Shown one piece after another: positions 56,534 to 64,000 of a stretch of DNA of 64,000 nucleotides (position 1 is its first letter; the number at the start of each line of letters is the position of its first letter). Origin of the DNA: Chrysemys picta bellii (taxonomy: Eukaryota > Chordata > Testudines > Emydidae); NCBI RefSeq assembly GCF_011386835.1, contig NC_088793.1, positions 99,804,923-99,868,922 on the forward strand, in the 5' to 3' direction. Made by a program: the position numbers and the translations under genes. The notes beneath the pieces are model-generated. The model had not been told where the DNA came from. It worked only from the letters and a program-made list of their open reading frames with translations, and ran no database searches.

Positions 56534-57770
56534 AACCAGCCCTGGTAGGTGACCAGCTTCCAGACAAGAGAATCCATGTGGTGAGTGTGAAATAATATAA
56601 TGTCTTTATAACCTGCTTTGCACTCTTCCAAATGTGTTGGGATCCAGTTGGATTTCAATAGAAAATCATAATTTTGGCAGCAGAAAACTCCCCAAAGCAG
56701 CAAAAGTAAATAAATAAAATTAAATTAGAAAAAGAAATGTACCATTTTCACATATCTAGAGCACAAAGCCATGAGGGCAGATTAAACAAGCTTATGTCTG
56801 TGGGCAAAAGTCAAAGGACGAACGTTGTTAAGCATTACTTGCTTTATGTGGATCTTCAAGAGAACTATCAATCATGGAGGTAAAACTATATTTAAAACAC
56901 ATACCTTGAGTCACTGCAGAAAGCTGAAAACAAGCCAAAAACTCCAGCCTGGGGTTTGTCACCCAAGAAAATGAGAGATGACAGGGTGCATTGTCGTGAC
57001 TTTTTAGTAGATTGATCATACTAAAGGGGATGGATGGCTTATATTTATCACTTCATATTTTGTTTACTGTTCTACATTTCAGTAGAGTATATTTTATTTG
57101 CTAAACATTATTTTTTATTGCTCATTCTCAGGCTAGGTTTTGTTTTTATTAAAACAGATGCCACATTTTTATATTGCAACAACTCTTCCCCACTCTGCAC
57201 ATACAGTAAAATGAACGGAGAACAGGGTGGGAATCCATTCTCCCTGCTTCTTAGGACAAACGTTCACAAGTTACGATAAAAGAAATCATAGCCACATATC
57301 CAGCCTTCTATTCAAGGGTCTGAATGTTTATCTGAATCTGTTAAGGTCTTCTTAAGGCCTTGCACTCAAGAAACTATTACTTCCCTCAAACAGTTCCTTG
57401 TTTCTCCCCTCTCCCCCACTACCATATGGGCTTGTGGGGAAGAAGTTTGTGTAGGTGGCCTACTACCCCATCTCTAGTGTATTTGATATCAAATGGTGGG
57501 CCCACTCCATTTCTAGGGTCTTTTGGTGTCAAGTTCTTTGTTTTCTCTTCTGAGGTTTCCTTTCTTCTGCCACCAGAAAATTCTAACCCCACTTAATTTT
57601 AACCCCACTGATCTTCTGTGACCCCCATAAAATCCCCTTCTCTCTAGATGCCCCCAAGAAGTCCTGTTTCTGTACTTCATCCTTCCCCCCCCCCCCCCAC
57701 ACTCCTTTGTCTCCATTTCATCTCATCTCTTTATTTCACTGCTCCTGCATCAAAGTCTGTATTCCCTAAA
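56534..57770. other. No gene recognised
   Basis: AT-rich to neutral; poly-C run at 57687-57699. Short ORFs carry no motif. Confidence 0.45.
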
Positions 57771-57771
57771 G

Positions 57772-58128
57772 GTACGTCTACACTGCACACACCTTTCAGC
57801 AGTCTGTAGAGCACGTACACCACATGATTCCCTAATGTGGGTATGAATAGCAGCATAGATGGTGAGGCACTGCTGAGATGAGTAGAATAAAGAAACAGCC
57901 AAACCCTGGGGCATATATCTTGGCTCTCTACATGCCCAAGCAGCACCTCCTGTTTACACTATTTGTAACAGTGTAGTAGTGTCCCTTTGTTTCCTCTCTG
58001 TGGGTATAGATTCCAGCAGCAGGGAAAGGCTATGGCAGCTCCCTATTGCTGAGACTTATCCCATTGCCTCCCCCTGCCAGACCCTTTCACTATCAAGTGT
58101 AACTACACACCACAGTGTGGACACAGCC
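57772..58128. mobile_element. Possible Harbinger-type MITE
   Basis: The left GGTACGTCTACACTGCACAC and the reversed right end GGCTGTGTCCACACTGTGG are loose inverted repeats. No target duplication was found. The inner CACTATTTGTAACAGTGTAGTAG is hairpin-like. Confidence 0.4.
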
Positions 58129-58274
58129 TCCTTTTCACTGTGGTGTCTATGGTCTTAGATGTAGCTGAAGGGGGTAGGAGTGGTGCTGGTGCCACCCAGA
58201 CTAGCCAAGTGCTTCTGCTGTTAGCCAAGTGAGCAGCCAGCAGCTCAATGCTGGGTCACTGTGTGACTCATTTA

Positions 58275-58571
58275 GGCCTGGTCTACACTGGGGGGAGGGG
58301 AAATCGATCTAAGTTACGCAACTTCAACTATGTGAATAACGTAGCTGAAGTCGACGTACTTAGATCAACTTACTGTGGTGTCTTCTCTACGGTGAGTCGA
58401 CTGCCGCCGCTCCCCTGTCAACTCTGCCTGTGCCTCTTGCCGACCTTGAGTACAGGAGTCGACGGGAGAGCGCTCGGGGATTGATTTATTGCATCTAGTC
58501 TAGATGCAATAAATCGATCCCTGCTGGATCGATCGCTGCCCGCTGATCTGGCCGGTAGTGAAGACATATCC
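58275..58571. mobile_element. 297-bp Harbinger-type MITE
   Basis: Starts GGCCTGGTCTACACTGG, ends GTGAAGACATATCC, flanks TTA (58272-58274) and TCA (58572-58574). It is the same family and orientation as 3549-3840. The inner palindrome GATTTATTGCATCTAG/CTAGATGCAATAAATC (about 58481-58515) is near-perfect. Non-coding. Confidence 0.8.
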
Positions 58572-58574
58572 TCA

Positions 58575-60176
58575 GTTTGTGAATTGGAGCCTTTCAAAGT
58601 AACTCCTAAGGCTGTGTAACCCCCAGTGGTTCAGGAGAGACATAAGGGCTCTGATTTTCTATTTGCATTATATCAGTTTTACGCTGATGCAACTGCATTA
58701 ATTTCAAAGGAGTTACTCTGAACATCATGAAACTGGTTTAAGAGAGTCGAGGATCATGCCCTGTTGACTCAGAATAAGGAGGTATATTGGATATGGGAGC
58801 TTACTCTTCCTTGGTACAATCTTCAGTTACTTACTTGAAGAGTTATGGCTTCTGGTTTGCTGAACATTCTTTAAAATACTGTGGGTGAAATCCTGGCCCC
58901 ACTGAAGTCAAAATCTAAACGCTCATTGACTTCAGTAGGGTCAGGATTTCACCCTATATGTTGGCTAGTTATGGAGCCAGCATATGCCACCCTCTGGCAT
59001 GTACCTGGCCCCCCCAACAATTAAAAGCCCTAAAAAAAATCTGATTTTTTTTTTTTTAGGGCATCAGGCCCTTAGTACATAAACAAGGCAAATAGGCTCT
59101 CAAAGGACTAAAAAAGATTTAGTTCAGAGCCATGGCAATGAATTTCAGTTAGAAAAAATTCAGTTCTAAAAGACCCAAAATGCCTATTGGAATGTAATTT
59201 ATCCAAAGGAGCCATTCTAATTTATCTCATCCTATTATCTGTATTTAAAAGTCCCAAAATATATAATTTGGATTTTAAAGTGTTTGTAAAATAAGTTGTA
59301 CATGATACATCTAGCATTCCAACTGGAATCTACTTTGAGAGTAAGAAGGGTTTTTTCTTGTTTCCCTGGCGATATTATTTATATTTATAGTAATATACAA
59401 GGCTACAACAATGAGTTAAGGACGGAGCTCAGCCATCAGTTAGAATCTTTGATTGTTAGTTTAAAACTTAAATTAGCAGTGTTTTTGTTTTTTGTTTTGT
59501 TAATCAAGATGTAGAACAGCAATTCAGTGTCCCTATTTATGGAATTCTACCCTTCATGGGAGTAAATTCAGAGGGGAAACCTGTTCCTTCCAGTCCAAGG
59601 TAACTATTTATTTAAAAAAATAACCTTTACGTATGATTCAGCCGAAAATAGGAGTGGCTTTCTGAGTCCAACAAACCCAAAAAGGCTTTGCTGACTCTAC
59701 AGCAAGCTGACTATGCACCAAAGCACTCACCATGCAAAAAATTTCCCAACAGCCCCCACCTCCTGAAGCTCTGAGGTGGGGAGCTTCTCGAGGAGGAGAG
59801 CTAATATAAATGAGTTCCAGATTTGTGCTCTACAAACCCTTAACCTGGACGCTTCTCTTTTCCTTCTACTGGTTCTGCAGTCTCCTCTGTTTAGGGCAAG
59901 GAAGGAATCCCTGCAAGTAATCTGGGAGTATGTAGGCATGACATTTTCTGCTCCTGAGCCCAATCAGGCCTGCCTGGCTGATAGGCTTTCTTCAAAATTG
60001 AGCTATTAAATTTCTCCCTTGACTTAAACATTTAATGTTTCAGAAAAGAATTTCCTCCTATGTTAGGATGTCAAAAGACAGTACTAAGTATGCAAGCTCC
60101 CCTTGACTTTATTCCAGTGAGCACTGAACTGGCATTCTGAGGTCCCTAACACCTTCTCCATAGGTGGGAGTTCTAA
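58575..60176. other. No gene; one hairpin repeat
   Basis: Contains the hairpin at 58883-58954 and an A/T-run palindrome (GCCCTAAAAAAAATC ... GATTTTTTTTTTTTTTAGGGC) at about 59026-59062. No supported gene. Confidence 0.45.
58883..58954. repeat. Hairpin repeat, 29-bp arms
   Basis: Left arm GGGTGAAATCCTGGCCCC.. (58883-58911) and right arm ending ..GTCAGGATTTCACCC (58926-58954) pair at 27 of 29 positions. It is an old amniote foldback repeat type. Confidence 0.75.
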
Positions 60177-62766
60177 TAACACTGGTCTACAATTTTTGAG
60201 AAGTCGTCTGCTTCAGAGATAAAATGTGCTATTTATTATGTATTTTGATGTGCTGAATTCAAATATGACAATTAAAATAACTGACCACTGTTTCTAAGAT
60301 ATTTAAGTTTTTACATTTTATGTCTATGTATATTGTGTAGATAGTAGAGTTTTAATCATAAATTGTAAACCTAGGTCTTTTCATGTGTTTATGGTTGCTT
60401 TACATGATATTTCACCTGTCCTGTTTATGTAACACTTTAAAAATCAGCAAAAGGGTTATATAAATAAAATTTATTATGAAACAAAAGGCAACAAACTATT
60501 ATGTACATAGTTTAGTCCTATTCAGTGTCTACTCGGCGCTTCTTGGCTTGTCTCTTGTATTCATTAAATGGAGCATCTCCTGTCACTGTCCAGCAATAAT
60601 CTGCGAGCATTGATGGGCTCCATTTGCCGTGATAGCGTTTCTCCATTGTTGCAATGTCCTGGTGAAATCGCTCGCCATGCTCGTCGCTCACTGCTCCGCA
60701 GTTCGGTGGAAAAAAATCTAGATGAGAGTGCAAAAAATGTATCTTTAGTGACATGTTAAAACCAAGGCTTTTGTATGCCTTGAGGAGGTTTTCCACCAAC
60801 AACCTGTAGTTGTCTGCCTTGTTGTTTCCGAGAAAATTTATTGCCACTAACTGGAAGGCTTTCCATGCCGTCTTTTCCTTGCCACGCAGTGCATGGTCAA
60901 ATGCATCATCTCGAAGAAGTTCTCGAATCTGAGGACCAACAAAGACACCTTCCTTTATCTTAGCTTCACTTAACCTTGGAAATTTTCCACGGAGGTACTT
61001 GAAAGCTGCTTGTGTTTTGTCAATGGCCTTGACAAAGTTCTTCATCAGACCCAGTTTGATGTGTAAGGGTGGTAACAAAATCTTCCTTGATTCAACAAGT
61101 GGTGGATGCTGAACACTTTTCCTCCCAAGCTCCAGTGACTGTCGGAGTGGCCAATCTTTCTTGATGTAGTGGGAATCTCTTGCACGACTATCCCATTTGC
61201 AGAGAAAACAGCAGTACTTTGTGTATCCAGTCTGCAGACCAAGCAAGAGAGCAACAACCTTCAAATTGCCACAAAGCTGCCACTGATGTTGGTCATAGTT
61301 TATGCACCTCAAAAGTTGTTTCATGTTGTCATAGGTTTCCTTCATATGGACTGCATGACCAACTGGAATTGATGGCAAAACATTGCCATTATGCAGTAAA
61401 ACAGCTTTAAGACTCGTCTTCGATGAATCAATCAATCCACTCATCTGGATCGTGAATGATGTTGAGGGCTGCCATCACACCATCGATGATGTTGCAGGCT
61501 ACAAGATCACCTTCCATGAAGAAGAATGGGACAAGATCCTTTTGACAGTCACGGAACATGAAAACCCTAACATCACCTGCCAGGAGATTCCACTGCTGTA
61601 GTCTGGAACCGAATAGCTCTGCCTTACTCTTGGGTAGTTCCAGATCCCTGACAAGGTCATTCAGTTCACCTTGTGTTAGGAGGTGTAGTTCAGAGGAGGA
61701 GGATGGGAGAAAATGTGGGTCCTGTGACATTGATGGTTCAGGACCAGAAGTTTCATCCTCTTCTTCTTCCTCGTCTGACTCAAGTGAGAATGATTCTGGT
61801 GCATCAGGAACCGGCAGTCCTTCTCCGTGGGGTACTGGGCATATAGCTGATGGAATGTTTGGATAATGCACAGTCCACTTTTTCTTCTTTGACACACCTT
61901 TCCCAACTGGAGGCACCATGCAGAAGTAACAATTGCTGATATGATCTGTTGGCTCCTCCAAATCATTGGCACTGCAAAAGGCATAGATTTCCTTTTCCTG
62001 TTCAACCACTGGCGAAGATTTGTTGCACAAGTGTTGCAGCATATGTGTGGGGCTCACCTCTTGTCCTGATCTCCAATTTTGCAGCCAAAATAAAGGTGAT
62101 AGGCTTTCTTAACCACATTGGTTATACTGCGCTTTTGTGATGCAAAAGTCACTTCACCACAAACATAGCAGAAGGTATCTGCACTGTTCACACAAGTACG
62201 AGGCATCTCTGCTCACTTTGGCTAAACAGAAATGTGTCCCTTTGCAAAATCAAACACTGACAAATAAGAGAGCACGACACTGTATGATTTCTAGAGCTGA
62301 TATAGGGCAGTTTGTTCAGCAGAGTGATGTAAGCTTTGTTATGATTGCATCATCCATGACTTCTAGGAATAACATGATGCAATTCATATCATGTATGATA
62401 CAATACCAGCTTCAGATTGCATCATTCATTGTTTTGCCTAAAAAGCAAGTACTATCCAAACTCAGTCATAGATTTATTCATAGATCCAGTCAGAGATGTA
62501 TTTTAGTCATTTCTGGTTTAAATTGAGATCCCTTCCCTTTATAATTCACTTATCCTCTGCCATTCCCAAGTCAAGGGTTGTATATACTGACCCAATAGCG
62601 TATCTTGAAAACTAGAGCCAATCAATGATTTTAAGCATCATTTTCGTTCTTAGTGACCCAGAATTAGTAAAGTTTGACTACATTTATTTCAGAAGCATTT
62701 TGCAAAAATGAATTTTAATTTTTGTGATTCATTAGACTTAGTGTCATTGTAGGAAGTGTGTTAACA
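60177..62766 (-). mobile_element. Candidate transposable element with a Cys-rich single-ORF protein
   Basis: A decayed ORF of about 565 codons (60518-62206, minus) is surrounded by AT-rich flanks. Tentative ends are TAACACTGGTCTACAAT at the left (60177) and, reversed, TAACACACTTCCTACAAT at the right (to about 62766). These are imperfect inverted repeats of about 16 bp and may be chance. There is no intron, and a poly(A)-signal-like AATAAA lies on the minus strand at 60475-60470, about 43 bases after the stop. The TE nature is inferred from the decay and from my memory of many near-identical copies in animals; the class is not assigned. Confidence 0.45.
60518..62206 (-). pseudogene. Cys-rich, DDE-like protein pseudogene (three lesions)
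   Basis: Start ATG at 62206-62204 (MPRTCVNSADTFCYVCGE). The N-terminal part holds C5, C13-X2-C16, C42, then C56/C57-X2-C60 (HICCNTC), a probable zinc-binding fold, and later NCYFC (C-X2-C). Next come an acidic region (ESDEEEEEDE) and HLLTQGELNDLVRDL. The C-terminal 308 codons (61444-60518) are unbroken: LIDSSKTSLKAVLLHNGN, LCGNLKVVALLLG, YCCFLCKWDSRARD, LPPLHIKLGLMKNFVKA, VSDEHGERFHQDIATMEKR, and a basic end KRQAKKRR. Lesions: TGA at 62054-62056, a 1-base frameshift near 61955, and a frameshift near 61440. Two Asp-bearing strands and a Glu could suit an RNase H-like transposase; this is inference. Function unknown; a degraded host gene is the alternative. Confidence 0.65.
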
Positions 62767-62974
62767 ATGGTCAGTCATTTATGAGACAGTGTGTAGGCTG
62801 GCTTGTTCTTGTTCTGGACTAGTTAGAATATTAACAGTAAATTTGCAATGCGTTTTTGAGGTGTTTGTAATGCAGATTGTAATGCTTAATCCATGTACTA
62901 CAGTACTTTGGAATTCTGTCTTCAAAGCATAAACAATCTTGAAGTAAAAGCACAGGAGTGGGAGCTTGGGTTGT
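62767..62974. other. No gene recognised
   Basis: AT-rich spacer between the candidate element and a MIR. Confidence 0.45.
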
Positions 62975-63125
62975 GTTTCTGGCTCTGCCACAGAATTCTT
63001 GTGTGATTTTTGGAAGTCTCTTTATGCCTTAGTTTCCCTAGCAGCAAACAATGGCATAATATTTACCTACCCCATGTGATGCTTCACATTCATTAACTTT
63101 TATAAGGTTCTTTGAGATCTTTGGC
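62975..63125 (+). repeat. MIR SINE fragment
   Basis: In order: CTGGCTCTGCCACAGAATTC, TTGTGTGATTTTTGG, CCTTAGTTTCCCTAGCAGC, AATATTTACCTACCCCATG, and AAGGTTCTTTGAGATCTTTGG. This follows the MIR core and tail (TCTGCC...TGTGTGACC.TGG...CTCAGTTTCCYC..CTGTAAAATGG...TACCTACC...CTTTGAGATC). Confidence 0.7.
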
Positions 63126-63584
63126 AGAGCAGGGAAGGAGCGGGGATGTGGCATGCTCTGGAGAGGAGGTGGAGTGGGGTTGGGAAGAGGTGGGCCTGGA
63201 GCATCCCCTGGCAATGTCGGCACCTGTTCTTCTCTGGGGAAGCCGCCGCCGCTGCTGCTGCGAAGGCACTTCCTGGCGTCCTTGCCTGCAGCAGGCTGTG
63301 CCTGTGTGGGGTAAGCCATGGGCACTTCCCAACCACAGTACAGTACTGTACAGTATATAATGCCTTTTGTCTGCCCCCAAAAAATTTCCTTGGAACCTAA
63401 CCCCTCGCATTTACATGAAATCTTATGGGAAAATTGGATTCGATTAACATCATTTCACTTTAAAGTTGCATTTTTCAGGAACATAACTACAACGTTAAGT
63501 AAGGAGTTACTGTATTATATTCTTTGATCAAAAGGAGTTCTGAGAATGTTGGAGCCTGAATATAATCTGATAGCAGAAGGCACT
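63126..63584. other. No gene; GC-richer patch with GCC repeats
   Basis: Short (GCC/GCT)n at 63242-63262 creates several overlapping short ORFs. Palindromic TACAGTACTGTA lies at about 63338-63352. Confidence 0.4.
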
Positions 63585-63890
63585 TTAATCTAGTGGATGA
63601 AATCGTAGGAAGATCCGGTGGCTGGAAGCTGAAGCTAGAATAAAATTTAAGATGGAAATAAGGCACACATTTTTAACAGTGAAGGTAATTAGCCATTGAA
63701 ACAATTTACCAAGGGGTTTTGTGGGGTCTCCTTCACTTGACATTTTTAATTCAAGATTTCATGTCTTCCTAAAAGATATGCTGTACTCAACCAGAAGTTG
63801 TCTCAATGCAGGAATTATTGATGAAATTCTATGGCCTGTGTTATGCACTAGATCAGACTACAATGGTCCCTTCTGGCCTTAAAAATTATG
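63585..63890 (+). repeat. CR1 LINE 3' end
   Basis: GGCTGGAAGCTGAAGCTAG, GGAAATAAGGCACACATTT, TAACAGTGAAGGTAATTAG, AACAATTTACCAAGGGG, AAAAGATATGCTGT and TTCTATGGCCTGTGTTATG, followed by GTCCCTTCTGGCCTTAAAA, the CR1 3' untranslated end. It ends in a T-run at 63891-63904, probably unrelated. Only the last 300 bp are present. Confidence 0.85.
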
Positions 63891-64000
63891 ATTTTTTTTT
63901 TTTTTACTGATCAGGCATGTGTTTCCAGCTAAAAATGTGCTTTTTCTCTAGAGGAATTTAACTTCCATCCAGACTATTACATTATACATTTTAAAGTAAG

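Noticed and set aside
1..64000. CRISPR array, bacterial operons or ribosome binding sites
   Set aside because: The sequence is vertebrate-like; no direct repeats with regular unique spacers occur. The MITE and minisatellite repeats do not have this layout.

Overview
The window looks like vertebrate, most probably reptilian and best matched to a turtle (a crocodilian is the alternative). The reasons are CR1 LINE 3' ends of the turtle/crocodilian type, a MIR, many PIF/Harbinger miniature elements whose ends read GGCCTGGTCTACACT with TTA-like target duplications, several hAT families with 8-bp duplications, and a Gypsy element whose capsid resembles the SCAN domain. All names come from reading the sequence; no database search was possible. 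I found no convincing host protein-coding exon. Almost every long ORF is transposon-derived or an artefact of GC-rich repeats.

Layout. 1-12 kb: a CR1 end, two solo LTRs with perfect 5-bp duplications (839-1645, 11299-11993), MITEs nested in MITEs, and AT-rich sequence. 12.4-17.1 kb: a decayed two-gene Harbinger element. 17-23 kb: AT-rich sequence with two short hAT elements. 23.3-28.8 kb: an older two-gene Harbinger, broken by a MITE in its transposase and by a hAT carrying a GC-rich minisatellite in its second gene. 30.7-35.1 kb: a nearly intact two-gene Harbinger inserted in another repeat. 36.9-37.8 kb: a Harbinger fragment. 38.4-40.1 kb: a CpG island with splice-site-like signals, the only candidate host promoter. 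43.5-46.2 kb: a truncated Gypsy element (LTR, gag, zinc knuckle, protease, integrase) on the minus strand, with no reverse transcriptase between protease and integrase. 46.5-47.1 kb: a SINE-like piece, a microsatellite and a palindromic hAT. 49.5-51.2 kb: a degraded hAT with transposase remains. 51.6-58.6 kb: more hAT, LTR-like and Harbinger-derived repeats. 60.2-62.8 kb: a decayed single-ORF element encoding a cysteine-rich protein with a long conserved C-terminal part, whose class I cannot assign. 63-64 kb: MIR and CR1 remnants.

How the parts work together. The three large Harbinger copies share one plan: a DDE transposase gene at one end and a Myb/SANT-like DNA-binding protein gene at the other, pointing toward each other. 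In this superfamily the two proteins act together to mobilise the element, and the many short elements with the same kind of ends are probably mobilised in trans. The insertion order can be read from nesting, so the window is a layered transposon record more than a gene region.
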